Shown here piece after piece: positions 44,938 through 54,064 of a stretch of 64,000 bases of DNA. The stretch covers positions 1 through 64,000 of the forward strand of contig JAJPHV010000017.1 in the NCBI GenBank assembly GCA_021325095.1, read 5' to 3'. The translations under genes were made by a program, and so were the position numbers. This stretch comes from Chloroflexota bacterium (GTDB lineage: Bacteria > Chloroflexota > Anaerolineae > Aggregatilineales > UBA2796). The notes beneath the pieces are model-generated. The model was given only the letters and a program-made list of their open reading frames with translations. It ran no database searches and had not been told where the DNA came from. How positions within the stretch are numbered: position 1 is the first letter of the stretch; each line of letters starts with the position of its first letter.

Positions 44938-45477
44938 TTAGCGGAATCGGATGATCGCAACCAGTCTGCCCAGCTGCAAACCATCATTGTCCATCAACTG
45001 GCACTCCTGGAATTTGGTCAACAGTGTGCCGTTGACCCAGGTTCCGTTGCGGCTTCCCAGGTCCGTGATGTAGACCAGATTCCCCTTCCGGCTGATGCTG
45101 GCATGATAACGAGACACGCCCTTTTGCGCCGCGCCGCACCGTGAAAGGTCCACGTCGATCTCTGGCGCGTCGGCGTAGTAGCTGGCACGCCCGATCACAA
45201 ATTGCCCGTCACCCGGCAGAACAAAATGCTTGCCGTCGGCGATGAGCACCATCGTGTTCGGCTCAGACTGAAAAGGGTCATTTCGCAATTGGTGGATTTG
45301 TTCCTGCGACAACTGCTGGTAATCGACCAGGTTCGTGTCGTGCACGGCGGTCAGGTCGTCACCGCAGCGCGAGCAAATGGTATCCCCGCGCTGGAAGCTC
45401 AATCCGCAGGTCGGACAGACGGTTGGGCTGGCCTTGCGAGTCGAGAACGGAGAGCCGGACAAGTTGGTGGGGGACAT
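44938..45477 (-). CDS. FHA-domain protein with N-terminal zinc ribbon
   Basis: The 179-residue protein begins with a zinc ribbon (CPTC...CSRCGDD, near residues 21-40), then a linker and a forkhead-associated domain: FVIGRASYYADAPEIDVDLS, GVSRYHASIS, and the phosphothreonine-binding LVYITDLGSRNGTWVNG. FHA domains read phosphothreonine, so the Ser/Thr kinase at 18692-22321 is a candidate partner, though distant. The ATG at 45477 has GGAG eight bases upstream and gives the natural N-terminus, so the longer frame to 45552 is rejected. Zinc-ribbon plus FHA proteins are common in Chloroflexota and are usually tied to kinase signalling. It is convergent with menA. Confidence 0.85.
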   Translation of the reverse strand: MSPTNLSGSPFSTRKASPTVCPTCGLSFQRGDTICSRCGDDLTAVHDTNLVDYQQLSQEQIHQLRNDPFQSEPNTMVLIADGKHFVLPGDGQFVIGRASYYADAPEIDVDLSRCGAAQKGVSRYHASISRKGNLVYITDLGSRNGTWVNGTLLTKFQECQLMDNDGLQLGRLVAIIRFR

Positions 45478-45702
45478 GTGATTGCTCCGCGACGATAGAA
45501 CCTCAGTAATTTCGCCTGACAGGGCCTTCGGAACGTACTCCAGGCGCTTCACGCAGATCGACTTGTGGTTTGCTTACCGTCTGGCCCACAGCCGGGGTTA
45601 CATACCAGCTTGCCTTATTCGTGCTCTTACAGTGGTTTTTGGGAAGCCAAAATTACGGCTCTTCGGCCAAATGGCTCCGACCTGCTTCCAATCACCTTCG
45701 AG

Positions 45703-45731
45703 TTGACAATTCGGAACACATGTTCTACAAT
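45703..45731 (+). promoter_or_regulatory. Promoter with palindrome upstream of the efflux gene
   Basis: TTGACA (45703-45708) and TACAAT (45726-45731) are 17 bases apart. Between them lies GAACA-ca-TGTTC (45712-45723), inverted arms with a two-base centre, suited to a repressor. Transcription should start near 45738, leaving an unusually long leader of about 240 bases before the transporter. The rest of the 45478-45966 gap holds only the short reading frame listed next. Confidence 0.6.
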
Positions 45732-45849
45732 ATTGCCTTCGTAGAATGAAGGTTGGGGAGAACACAATGTAAATTATCCTCAATTCCGTGTCATAAACGG
45801 GGGCATATCACGCCGCGTCTTGAAGTGCGGACAAGAACAGGGGGTTGGC

Positions 45850-45933
45850 ATGAGCCTGGTAACAACTGCCTTTGGGTACAGGCGCAAGCCCGGTCTTCTG
45901 CACATTCACGTCGGTGACGATTTGCCGGAATGA
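45850..45933 (+). CDS. Putative 27-residue leader peptide before the efflux gene
   Basis: A short frame inside the leader starts at an ATG preceded by GGGGG and encodes MSLVTTAFGYRRKPGLLHIH followed by VGDDLPE. Its stop is 43 bases before the transporter ATG. No known leader peptide is matched. Such a frame could allow translation-coupled control by an antibiotic, but it may be chance. Confidence 0.3.
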   Translation: MSLVTTAFGYRRKPGLLHIHVGDDLPE

Positions 45934-45975
45934 AACTGCTACCTGATTTGCCTATTTCGGAGAGGCTTGGTGACA

Positions 45976-47598
45976 ATGACTGAGGAGAGAAGAACTCGGA
46001 TGGACGCAGACCACCCGCCGCGAGCCGGGCGACGTGAGTGGATCGGGCTTGCTGTACTCATGCTGCCTACTCTGCTCATCGCTATGGACCTGACTGTGCT
46101 GCACCTGGCGGTGCCACACCTGAGCGCCGATCTTCAGCCTAGTAGCGCCCAACTGCTGTGGATCGTGGACATCTATGGCTTCATGATCGCCGGGTCGCTG
46201 ATCACGATGGGCACACTGGGTGACCGGATTGGCCGCCGCCGTCTGCTGCTCATGGGCGCCGCCGCGTTCGGCTTCGCGTCGGTAATCGCCGCATTCTCCA
46301 CCAGCGCCGGGATGCTCGTCGCCGCGCGGGCGCTGCTGGGCGTCGCCGGGGCAACCTTGATGCCCTCTACGATGTCCCTGATCCGCAACATGTTCCTTGA
46401 TCCGCGTCAACGCACAGTCGCCATCGGGATTTGGGTCTCTGGTTTCTCGGCAGGCAGTGTGATCGGCCCGCTGATCGGCGGGCTGCTGCTGGAAAGGTTT
46501 TGGTGGGGTTCGGTGTTTTTGCTGGGCGTGCCGGTAATGGCAGTGCTGCTGGTCGCGGGGCCGCTGTTGCTGCCAGAGTACCGGGACCCCAAACCGGGGC
46601 GGTTCGACCTGTTCAGCGCCGCACTGTCGCTGATCGCCGTGCTGTCGGTGATCTACGGCCTCAAGCAGATCGCCCAGGCTGGCCTGGGTTGGCTGCCCGC
46701 TTTGTCCATCCTTGCAGGATTGGTCATCGGTCTCATCTTCGTCCAAAGGCAACGCACATTAGCCGATCCACTGATTGACCTACGGTTGTTCCGAGTACCT
46801 GCCTTTAGCGCGTCGCTGGCTACCTACACCCTGGGCATCTTCACCGGGTTCGGAACCTTTCTCTTCATCGCCCAGTACTTGCAACTGGTGCTCGGCCTGT
46901 CGCCGTTGCGAGCGGGCCTGTGGTCAGCACCGGGGTCACTAGCGTTCGTGATCGGGTCGAACCTGGCGCCGAGGATCGTGCGCCGCGTGCGTCCAGCGTT
47001 TGTTGTGGCTGGTGGCTTGGTGCTCGCAGCCGTCGGCTTTGGCCTGATCGCCCGGATCGGCGTAAACTCCCTTACGCTCGTGGTGATCGGGAACGTCCTC
47101 ATGTCTATAGGCTTCGGCTTTACGTTTACCTTGACCGTTGATCTGGTTATCGCTGCTGCTCCTCCTGAGCGGGCAGGGGCGGCGTCGGCGCTTGCGGAAA
47201 CCGGTGCTGAGTTCGGTGGGGCGCTTGGCCTCGCGGTCCTTGGCAGCCTCGGCCTTGCCGTCTACCGCAGCCAGTTGGCCGCTTCCCTGCCGCCAGGCAT
47301 CGTACCTGAAGCGGCCAGGGCCGCCCAGGAAACCCTCAGCGGTGCGGTGACGGTGGCCGCACAACTCCCCAATCAACTTGGCGCAGCGCTGCTCAACAGT
47401 GCTCGCGTGGCATTCGTCGATGCTCTGCGACTGAATGCTTTCATCGGCGTTATCGGGTTTACGGGTCTTGCCATCTTGATGTTGACGATGCTCCGGCATG
47501 TGCGCCCACACGGTGAGACCGAGCAGCAACCGGCCCCCGAGCGCGCGGGTGAACATCCGACATCGCGCCCGCAGGCCGAAATTCTCATCGAAGACTGA
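45976..47598 (+). CDS. MFS drug efflux transporter, DHA2 (EmrB/QacA) family
   Basis: The 540-residue protein has about fourteen membrane segments and the family marks: LIAMDLTVLHLAVPHL (motif D1), GSLITMGTLGDRIGRRRLLL (motif A), the LLGVAGATLMPSTMSLIRNM segment, and GSVIGPLIGGLLL (motif C, antiporter signature). It should export cationic or amphipathic drugs in exchange for protons. The acidic residue in the first helix (AMDLT) is the usual QacA-type site. The ATG at 45976 is preferred over the GTG/TTG just before it because GAGAGG lies ten bases upstream. A dedicated promoter with a palindrome and a long leader stand before it, but no regulator gene is adjacent. Confidence 0.9.
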   Translation: MTEERRTRMDADHPPRAGRREWIGLAVLMLPTLLIAMDLTVLHLAVPHLSADLQPSSAQLLWIVDIYGFMIAGSLITMGTLGDRIGRRRLLLMGAAAFGFASVIAAFSTSAGMLVAARALLGVAGATLMPSTMSLIRNMFLDPRQRTVAIGIWVSGFSAGSVIGPLIGGLLLERFWWGSVFLLGVPVMAVLLVAGPLLLPEYRDPKPGRFDLFSAALSLIAVLSVIYGLKQIAQAGLGWLPALSILAGLVIGLIFVQRQRTLADPLIDLRLFRVPAFSASLATYTLGIFTGFGTFLFIAQYLQLVLGLSPLRAGLWSAPGSLAFVIGSNLAPRIVRRVRPAFVVAGGLVLAAVGFGLIARIGVNSLTLVVIGNVLMSIGFGFTFTLTVDLVIAAAPPERAGAASALAETGAEFGGALGLAVLGSLGLAVYRSQLAASLPPGIVPEAARAAQETLSGAVTVAAQLPNQLGAALLNSARVAFVDALRLNAFIGVIGFTGLAILMLTMLRHVRPHGETEQQPAPERAGEHPTSRPQAEILIED

Positions 47599-47641
47599 TG
47601 GGGCTTGATCGCCTCAAAACGGTGTCCTAGTGCATAGGTTG

Positions 47642-47676
47642 GAGATGGGGGTGATTCGCTTAGTCACCCCCATCTC
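47642..47676. terminator. Strong hairpin after the efflux gene
   Basis: GAGATGGGGGTGA pairs perfectly with TCACCCCCATCTC (13 base pairs) around a nine-base loop. It lies 43 bases after the transporter stop and between convergent genes. There is no T-run, so intrinsic termination is plausible but not certain. Confidence 0.5.
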
Positions 47677-47751
47677 TCGTGATGAGCACAACCTGAGTTT
47701 CGACGTACCAACCCGCGATGACGGGCCTGATTCCTCAATGAAAGTGTGCGC

Positions 47752-48753
47752 CTAATCCCCGGCTGTGCCTTGTGCGGCCTGCTGCTCGAAGCGGCGCGCA
47801 CGGGCGGCTGCCATTCGCTGCCGCCGGTACGAGTAGATCACCAGGGCGATGATCGTGGCCGCATAAGGAATCATTTGCGGTAGTTGCGAAGGAATCTCCA
47901 CGCCGGGCAGCAAACTGGACGAGCGTGTTTCGAGCGCGGCGAACGTGCCAAATAACACTGCTGCTGCCAGCGTACCGAACGGCGTCCCGTTGCCGAGGGC
48001 GGGCGCAACCAGGGCGATGAAGCCGCGTCCCGCCGTCATGTCGCGGGTGAAGCCAAAGCTGACGTAACCCATGCTCAGGTGGATACCGCCCAGCCCGGCC
48101 AGCAGTCCACTCAGGGCCAGCGCCAGGTAGCGGATGCGCCGCACGTTGATCCCAACGGAGGCAGCGGCGTCCGGGTTCTCGCCCACCGCGCGCAGATGCT
48201 TGCCGACAGGCATCCGGTACAGGAAGAACCACATGACGAACACCAGCAGGAAGGCGATCCAGGTCATGATGTTCTGATTGCCGATAATCGTATACAGCGC
48301 GTCACCCACCACTGGCAGCGACTTCAAGGGCACGAGATCGATGGTTGGCATCTGAACATTGGCGAGCGTGGTCGTGCCACCTGTCCGCCCGCCCGTCAAC
48401 TGGTAGGCGATGGCAATCGTGCCCGCCGATCCCAGAATATTGATGGCGATGCCACCCAGGATCAGGTCGCCGCTCAGGTGCAGGTGAAAGAACGCCAGCA
48501 GCAGCGCCGACAGCAAAGCCGCGATCAGCCCGGCTACAAAGCCGACCCAGGGATTGCCCGTAATCGAGCCAACGGTGGCCCCCGTAAACGCGGCCCAGAG
48601 CATGATCCCTTCCAGACCGATGTTGATGACGCCCGCCCGGTCACTGATCAACGCGCCCAACGACGGCAGCAGAATCGGCGTGGTGACACGCAGAATTGCG
48701 CCCAGAAAGGCCGCACTGAAAATGCCCTGAAGAATGCTTAGAATGACATCCAT
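47752..48753 (-). CDS. ABC transporter permease, BMP/nucleoside type (second permease)
   Basis: The 333-residue membrane protein is a BPD_transp_2-type permease with about eight to ten helices. Family marks are TPILLPSLGALISDRAGVIN, IGLEGIMLWAAFTG, HLHLSGDLILGGIAINILGS, and RAVGENPDAAASVGINVRR, the coupling loop to the ATPase. Similar to YufQ/NupQ, it pairs with the permease encoded upstream. The ATG at 48753 gives the conserved start MDVILSILQGIFSAAFLGAI. A C-rich palindromic repeat separates it from the upstream permease gene. It is the last gene of the four-gene leftward nucleoside operon. Confidence 0.88.
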   Translation of the reverse strand: MDVILSILQGIFSAAFLGAILRVTTPILLPSLGALISDRAGVINIGLEGIMLWAAFTGATVGSITGNPWVGFVAGLIAALLSALLLAFFHLHLSGDLILGGIAINILGSAGTIAIAYQLTGGRTGGTTTLANVQMPTIDLVPLKSLPVVGDALYTIIGNQNIMTWIAFLLVFVMWFFLYRMPVGKHLRAVGENPDAAASVGINVRRIRYLALALSGLLAGLGGIHLSMGYVSFGFTRDMTAGRGFIALVAPALGNGTPFGTLAAAVLFGTFAALETRSSSLLPGVEIPSQLPQMIPYAATIIALVIYSYRRQRMAAARARRFEQQAAQGTAGD

Positions 48754-48777
48754 CGACGCTTCTCGCTCAAATGTTGA

Positions 48778-48883
48778 CCTCATCCCCGATCCCTCTCCAA
48801 CGGGAGAGGAGAGAAAACGCGCCGCGCAGTGCCGCCCAGTTCCCCTCTCTGCGAAGCGAAGAAGGGGGCAGGAGGTGAGGTTT
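48778..48883. repeat. C-rich palindromic repeat, copy 4 (two-hairpin form)
   Basis: Two hairpins in tandem: CCTCATCCCCGATCCCTCTC with GGGAGAGG, and CCCCTCTCTGCGAAGCGAAG with GGGGGCAGGAGGTGAGG. The ends are inverted (CCTCA... and ...GTGAGG). It lies between the two permease genes. Confidence 0.8.
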
Positions 48884-48911
48884 CAACTCAGTCCTCATCG
48901 TTCAGTCCTTC

Positions 48912-50240
48912 TTAGGGCTGGATGATCGCGCCCTCGGCCACGCGAGAGGCGTCCTGCTCGGTCAGCGGCTGCCTGCGCAGCGCCCGGCGCTCTTGCAGGA
49001 ACGCGACCAACCCCTCCGCCGTGAACAGCAAAATGATGATCGACTGGATGACACGCACCACTTCCAGGCTCACGGTAGCGTCGGTCTGCATGATCGGGCC
49101 ACCGACGCGCAGGTACGAGTACAAGAGTGCCATTGCGGGCACGGCCAGCGGCTTGTTACGGGCCAGCAGGGCCACCACCACGCCTTCAAATGCCAGCCCG
49201 CCGGAAATCGCCAGCACCAGCTTTTGCTGGATCGCCAGTGCTAGATAGGCCCCGGTCAGTCCGGCCAGGATGCCACTGACGACCATCGCCAGCACAATCG
49301 TGCGCTTCGTGTTGATGCCGCCGTAGCGTGCAAAGCGGATGTTGGCCCCGATCATGCGAATCTCGTAGCCGAGCGGTGTGCGCTGGATGATCAACCAGAC
49401 GACGAAGACCGCCGCGATCACAAAAAAGATGGCTGTTGTGATACGCGTTCCGGTGATGATGCGCGGCCACAGCGCTGCCGTCAGCGGGTCAGACACCGAA
49501 TAGCCCGCATTGGCTGGTCGGATGCGATCCAGGATGTAACTGTAGATAAGCGCAGCAATCGGGTTCAACATGAGCGTGGAGACCAGTTCGTTGGCGTTCA
49601 AGTAGGCACGCAGCACGCCCGGAATCAGCCCCCACAGGAAGCCGACCACACAGGCGGCCAGCACTGCCAGCGCGATGTGCACGCCCAGGGGCAGCGGCGG
49701 CACGAACAGCGCCACCAGCCCCGCCGCCATCGCGCCCAGCGCGATCTGCCCCTCGGCGCCGAGACTGAACAACTGCGCCCGGAAGACGAGCGTGATCGCC
49801 AGCCCGACCAGCGTCAGGCCCATCGCGTCCTCGATCCAACTTCCCCAGCGATTGGAACGGCTCAATGGCCCGGTCAGCAGTGCATTATAGGCTTTGAATG
49901 GGTCTTTGCTGATGATCAGCATGATGATAAAGCCGATGATCAACGCGGCGATGACGGTCAGCAGGACGCGCAGCGCGCCCCAACCCGTCTGAATAATGAA
50001 CAACAGGAGTGCCAGGCCGACCAGGACATTGAAGCCAAAAATGTTGTTAAAGTTGGGCGAGGACAGCGCCTTGCTGATCGACTCGCTGCCGGTGATGCCA
50101 GCGGCCACCACGTGAACCGTCAGTACGAAGCTGACCGCGAACGCCAGTAAAACGCCCACGAGCGCTGCCACGATCTGCGTCAGTCTGCGGCGCGGAGAAG
50201 GCGACGCCATCGGTGAGGTGGTAGGCGCGGCTGCCGTCAC
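48912..50240 (-). CDS. ABC transporter permease, BMP/nucleoside type (first permease)
   Basis: The 442-residue permease is longer than its partner, with an N-terminal extension (RRRLTQIVAALVGVLLAFAV) and the family core: LVFRAQLFSLGAEGQIALGA, AMAAGLVALFVPPLPLG, NANELVSTLMLNPIAALIYS and EIRMIGANIRFARYGGIN. It is like YufP/NupP of guanosine-type importers. It should form the translocation path with the second permease, driven by the tandem ATPase. Its GTG/ATG start overlaps the ATPase stop by four bases, so translation is coupled. Confidence 0.88.
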   Translation of the reverse strand: MTAAAPTTSPMASPSPRRRLTQIVAALVGVLLAFAVSFVLTVHVVAAGITGSESISKALSSPNFNNIFGFNVLVGLALLLFIIQTGWGALRVLLTVIAALIIGFIIMLIISKDPFKAYNALLTGPLSRSNRWGSWIEDAMGLTLVGLAITLVFRAQLFSLGAEGQIALGAMAAGLVALFVPPLPLGVHIALAVLAACVVGFLWGLIPGVLRAYLNANELVSTLMLNPIAALIYSYILDRIRPANAGYSVSDPLTAALWPRIITGTRITTAIFFVIAAVFVVWLIIQRTPLGYEIRMIGANIRFARYGGINTKRTIVLAMVVSGILAGLTGAYLALAIQQKLVLAISGGLAFEGVVVALLARNKPLAVPAMALLYSYLRVGGPIMQTDATVSLEVVRVIQSIIILLFTAEGLVAFLQERRALRRQPLTEQDASRVAEGAIIQP

Positions 50241-51790
50241 TGCTGACTCTCCATTTCCTGTTCGGTCTGGCGCTTGGAGCCAAGCATGTAAAGCCCCAGT
50301 TCATCCTCGGCGACGGCGGACGGGTCGCGGAAGATGGCGACGATCTGGCCGTTGTACATGACCATCAGACGATCCGACAGCTTCAACACTTCCTGCAAAT
50401 CCGCTGAGATAAGCAGAATTGCCAGCCCATCGCTGCGCTTGTCGATAAGCTGCTGGTGGATAAATTCTATCGCACCCACGTCCACGCCGCGCGTCGGCTG
50501 CGCCGCGATCAGCAGGCGGGGCTGCGACGAGAACTCCCGCGCCACGATCACTTTTTGCATGTTGCCACCCGAAAGCGATTGGAGCGGGTTGTCGCTGTTG
50601 GAAGTCACAATGTCGAAGCGCTGAATGAGCGCATTGGCGTTTTGAGTGATTTTGTCCGGCTGAAGCAGGCCGTTCCGGTTAAACGGTACCCGGTAGTAGC
50701 GATCCACGACCAGGTTATCGCTGATCGAGGCGGTGACTGCCGCGCCGTTCGTCAGCCGGTCTTCGGGGATGTGCGCCACCCCGGCCTCCCGCACCCGGCG
50801 CGGGTCGCCCGTCAGAATAAGTTTGCCGTCCACGCTGATCGTCCCGCCCGCCGCACTGCGCAGCCCGGTCAGCACTTCGGCCAGTTCGGTCTGGCCGTTG
50901 CCTTCGACCCCGGCAATGCCCAGAATCTCGCCCGCGTAGACGTTGAAGGTCACGTGTTGCAGCACGGCTTTGCCCGTCTCGGAAACATAGTCCAGGTTGC
51001 GCACCTCCAGCACCGGCTTGCCGCGCCTGACAGGCGGTTTGTTAACGACCATGAACACTTCGCGCCCGACCATCATACGCGCCAGCATTCGTTCGTCGGC
51101 CTCGCTGGTGTTGACCGTGCCGATGACCTTCGCATCGCGCATGACCGTCACCCGATCCGAGATTTCTTTAACCTCGCGCAGCTTGTGGGTAATGAAGATG
51201 ACCGTTTTGCCCTGATGAACCAGGTTGCGGATAGCAGCGAACAAATCCCTGGTTTCGCCGGGTGTCAGGACGGCAGTGGGTTCGTCCAGGATAAAGATGT
51301 CCGCGCCGCGATACAACGCTTTCAGGATTTCTACGCGCTGCCGCATCCCGACGGGAACACTGCTCACCTCGGCCTCGGGCACGACGCTCAGGCCATATTG
51401 CTCGGCCAGCGCTCTGGTCTGCGCAATAGCTTTCGCCATATCGACGGCGATGCCGCGCCTCGGCTCGGTGTTCAACACGACGTTTTCCGCAATGGTAAAG
51501 GACGGCACGAGCATGAAATTCTGGTGCACCATGCCAATGCCGAGCTTGATGGCAACCTGAGGGTTGCTGATGTGAACGGGTACGCCGCGCACGAATATCT
51601 GCCCGGAGGTGGGCCTTTCCAGCCCGTAGAGCACTTTCATCAGCGTAGTTTTGCCAGCACCGTTTTCGCCGACCAGCGCGTGAATTTCGCCTTTCGTGAC
51701 CGACAGGTTGACTCCGTTATTGGCGCACACGCCATTCGGATAGATTTTTACGATGTCTCTGGCTTCGATAACGGTGGGGTTGGTGGTCAT
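50237..51790 (-). CDS. ABC transporter ATP-binding protein, two ATPase domains, BMP/nucleoside type
   Basis: The 517-residue protein is the tandem ATPase of a sugar/nucleoside-type importer. The first domain is canonical: Walker A GENGAGKTTLMKVL, the signature region VGMRQRVEILKALYRGADIF and ILDEPTAVLTPGE, and the switch TVIFITHKLREV. The second has the usual degenerate P-loop GVEGNGQTELAEVL (Gln for Lys), signature LSGGNMQKVIVARE, and AAQPTRGVDVGA where Ala replaces the normal Asp/Glu region of Walker B, so only the first site is likely catalytic. It precedes the permease genes in an operon with the substrate-binding protein. Confidence 0.92.
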   Translation of the reverse strand: MTTNPTVIEARDIVKIYPNGVCANNGVNLSVTKGEIHALVGENGAGKTTLMKVLYGLERPTSGQIFVRGVPVHISNPQVAIKLGIGMVHQNFMLVPSFTIAENVVLNTEPRRGIAVDMAKAIAQTRALAEQYGLSVVPEAEVSSVPVGMRQRVEILKALYRGADIFILDEPTAVLTPGETRDLFAAIRNLVHQGKTVIFITHKLREVKEISDRVTVMRDAKVIGTVNTSEADERMLARMMVGREVFMVVNKPPVRRGKPVLEVRNLDYVSETGKAVLQHVTFNVYAGEILGIAGVEGNGQTELAEVLTGLRSAAGGTISVDGKLILTGDPRRVREAGVAHIPEDRLTNGAAVTASISDNLVVDRYYRVPFNRNGLLQPDKITQNANALIQRFDIVTSNSDNPLQSLSGGNMQKVIVAREFSSQPRLLIAAQPTRGVDVGAIEFIHQQLIDKRSDGLAILLISADLQEVLKLSDRLMVMYNGQIVAIFRDPSAVAEDELGLYMLGSKRQTEQEMESQQ

Positions 51791-51798
51791 AAGCGATT

Positions 51799-51846
51799 TA
51801 CCTCACCCCCTGGCCCCCTCTCCAAATTCGGAGAGGGGAACCGGGA
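51799..51846. repeat. C-rich palindromic repeat, copy 5
   Basis: CCTCACCCCCTGGCCCCCTC with a hairpin CCCCTCTCCaaattcGGAGAGGGGAACCGGG. It lacks the GTGAGG right end, so it is one half of the two-hairpin form. It lies between the substrate-binding protein and the ATPase genes. Confidence 0.75.
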
Positions 51847-51872
51847 GCGGCACTATGTTGAAGAGAGGTGAA

Positions 51873-52994
51873 TTATTTCGTCGCCGTCGCCGCTGGCATG
51901 GTGGCGGGCGTGCAGGGACGCGCCTTCTCAAACGCGGTATCGACCTTGATCTTGCAGGATACGATTCCGGCTTCGGCCTCATCGACCAGCTTCTTCACGC
52001 TGTCCGGGGTAGCCTTGTTATAGATGTCGTTCTTTGAAAGACCAACCGCGCCTTCCGCCAGCCCGATTACCTCCACCTGCCCGTAGGGTAGTTTACCCTC
52101 AAGGTGAAGGCTCAGGGCACGAAACAGCGAATTATCGACGTTTTTCTGCATCGAGGTCAGGATTTGCGCCGCCGCTTTCGGATCGGTGGCGGCGACAATG
52201 GTCGCCTGATCGGAATCGACGCCAATGGCGTACTTGCCCTTTTCCTTCGCCGCGTCGATCACGCCCTGGCCGCTGCCGCCCGCAATGCCGAACACGAAGT
52301 CCGCACCCTGCTCGTACATCGCCAGCGCGATTTCTTTGCCCTTCGCCGGGTCAAAGAACGGTTTGTCGCCGCCCACGTACTGCTTGATCACCTTGATGTC
52401 CGGGTTCACCGACTTCGCACCCTGCTCATAGCCGACGATGAAATCGTTGATGACGGGGATGTCCAGGCCGCCGACTGCGCCGATGATCCCTTTGCCGGAA
52501 AGGTTGGGCAACTTGCCATCTTTCATCATCGCTGCCGCGTACACGCCCGCCAGGTACGAGCCTTCGTTCTGTGCGTATTCGATGCTGTACACGTTGGCGC
52601 ACTTGCATTTGGTGTAATCAACCGCTGTATCGTAGACGATGAACTTCTTGTCCGGGTAGTTGTCGGCGCGGGCCGTCATGAAGTCCGCCATCTGATATGT
52701 ACCGGTGATCAGCACGTCGTAATTGTTGACGTCGGCCATCGCGTCGTCCAGGCCCGGTTCCCACTTGGAATTGTCCTCGGTCAGTTCGATGGTTTTATAC
52801 TGGATGCCAAGTTCCTTCATGGCACGCTGCAAGCCGCGTTCCGCCGAGTCGAAGAAGGACTTATCGCCAAGTGTGCCGTTCACGACATTGTAGACGCGCA
52901 GAGGCTTCTGCGCTTTCGTCGGCGCGGCGACGACCACCGAGGCCAGCACCGCCAGCGCAACCAACAGGAATCGTAAGCGAAATAGTCTGCTCAT
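51873..52994 (-). CDS. BMP-family nucleoside-type substrate-binding protein
   Basis: The 373-residue protein has a signal peptide (FLLVALAVLASVVVAAPTKA with cleavage near AQK) and the BMP/PnrA fold: NVVNGTLGDKSFFDSAERGL, VLITGTYQMADFMTARADNY, NEGSYLAGVYAAAMM, IGAVGGLDIPVINDFIVGYE and DFVFGIAGGSGQGVIDAAKE. BMP proteins bind purine nucleosides. There is no lipobox Cys at the cleavage site, unusual for this family in Gram-positive-type cells, so anchoring is unclear. It is the first gene of the importer operon and divergent from the nucleoside hydrolase. Minus-strand TTGACA (53090-53085) with a weak -10 offers a candidate promoter. Confidence 0.88.
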   Translation of the reverse strand: MSRLFRLRFLLVALAVLASVVVAAPTKAQKPLRVYNVVNGTLGDKSFFDSAERGLQRAMKELGIQYKTIELTEDNSKWEPGLDDAMADVNNYDVLITGTYQMADFMTARADNYPDKKFIVYDTAVDYTKCKCANVYSIEYAQNEGSYLAGVYAAAMMKDGKLPNLSGKGIIGAVGGLDIPVINDFIVGYEQGAKSVNPDIKVIKQYVGGDKPFFDPAKGKEIALAMYEQGADFVFGIAGGSGQGVIDAAKEKGKYAIGVDSDQATIVAATDPKAAAQILTSMQKNVDNSLFRALSLHLEGKLPYGQVEVIGLAEGAVGLSKNDIYNKATPDSVKKLVDEAEAGIVSCKIKVDTAFEKARPCTPATMPAATATK

Positions 52995-53146
52995 ACTGGA
53001 ACCTTTCCCGTCTAATTGTGGTATAAAATGGGCGAGATTTGCTGAGTGTTCGCCTCTCCGAGATTACTCTCTTTTTTGGGTCACTGTCAATTGCAGGACT
53101 GACCTGAATCATTGTAACTCGGAGTCCCCATCAGAGTGAGGTCACA

Positions 53147-54064
53147 TTGCCACCCCAATTGATCATTGATACCGACGCGGGCATCGATGATGCTCAGGCC
53201 CTTCTCCTTGCCCTCGGCCAGCCCGGTGTCGAGGTGGCCGCCATCACGACCCTGAGCGGCAACGTTCACGTCGATAAAGTGGCAAAAAACGTGCTGAAGA
53301 CGCTGGATGCCGCCAGGCAGCGCGTGCCAGTCTATCGCGGCGTAGATCGCCCGCTGATCAATGACGTGAACTATGCAGAAGACATACACGGCACGGACGG
53401 TCTGGGCGATTGCAACCTGCCGGAGCCGTCCGGCCAGATCGAACCGGAGCACGCCGTCCTGGCACTGTGCCGTATGGCGGCAGCGCATCCTGGTCGTTAC
53501 ACGCTGGTTGCCATTGGGCCGCTGACGAACGTTGCACTGGCAACACGCCTCGATCCGGCCTTCCCACGTAATCTGGCCGGGTTTACCTTCATGGGCGGCG
53601 CATATGAGGCACGAGGCAACACCAGCAGTGTAGCCGAATTCAACGTTTACAACGACCCCGAAGCGGCAGCCATCGTGCTGAATAGCTTTCCACGGGCAAC
53701 CATGATCTCCTGGGAACTGACCCTCAACCACCTTGTGCCCTGGGATAAGCTCGCGGCACTGGACTCCAAACGCGGCCCGGCGGTTGAGTTCTTCAACAAG
53801 ATCAGCGCGTTTATAGAGGCGAACCTGCGGCGCGATGGTTACCAGGGCATGGCTATGCCCGACGCGCTGGCGGTAGCGACGGCCATTGCTCCGGGGATTG
53901 TGACCCAGAGCGTGCGTGCCCACGTGCAGGTGGAACTGAGCGGCACACTGACGCGCGGCCAGACCGTCGTCGATTGGAGGGGCAGGCCGCAGGTAGACAT
54001 CATCAAACACATTGACCTGGAACGCTTCTGGCAGATGATGGTGAAATCGCTGCGGGCCGAATAG
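53147..54064 (+). CDS. Inosine-uridine-type nucleoside hydrolase
   Basis: The 305-residue enzyme hydrolyses the N-glycosidic bond of nucleosides to base and ribose. The calcium-binding motif is IIDTDAGIDDAQALLLAL, followed by the conserved VAAITTLSGNVHVDKVAKNV, HGTDGLGD, VAIGPLTNVALA, FTFMGGAYEARGNTSSVAEF and NVYNDPEAA. Length and order are normal. The TTG start at 53147 has GTGAGGT upstream. It is divergent from the nucleoside ABC importer, so imported nucleosides would be cleaved here, feeding base and ribose salvage. A shared 150-base region suggests joint control. Specificity between purine and pyrimidine nucleosides is not fixed by sequence. Confidence 0.92.
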   Translation: MPPQLIIDTDAGIDDAQALLLALGQPGVEVAAITTLSGNVHVDKVAKNVLKTLDAARQRVPVYRGVDRPLINDVNYAEDIHGTDGLGDCNLPEPSGQIEPEHAVLALCRMAAAHPGRYTLVAIGPLTNVALATRLDPAFPRNLAGFTFMGGAYEARGNTSSVAEFNVYNDPEAAAIVLNSFPRATMISWELTLNHLVPWDKLAALDSKRGPAVEFFNKISAFIEANLRRDGYQGMAMPDALAVATAIAPGIVTQSVRAHVQVELSGTLTRGQTVVDWRGRPQVDIIKHIDLERFWQMMVKSLRAE

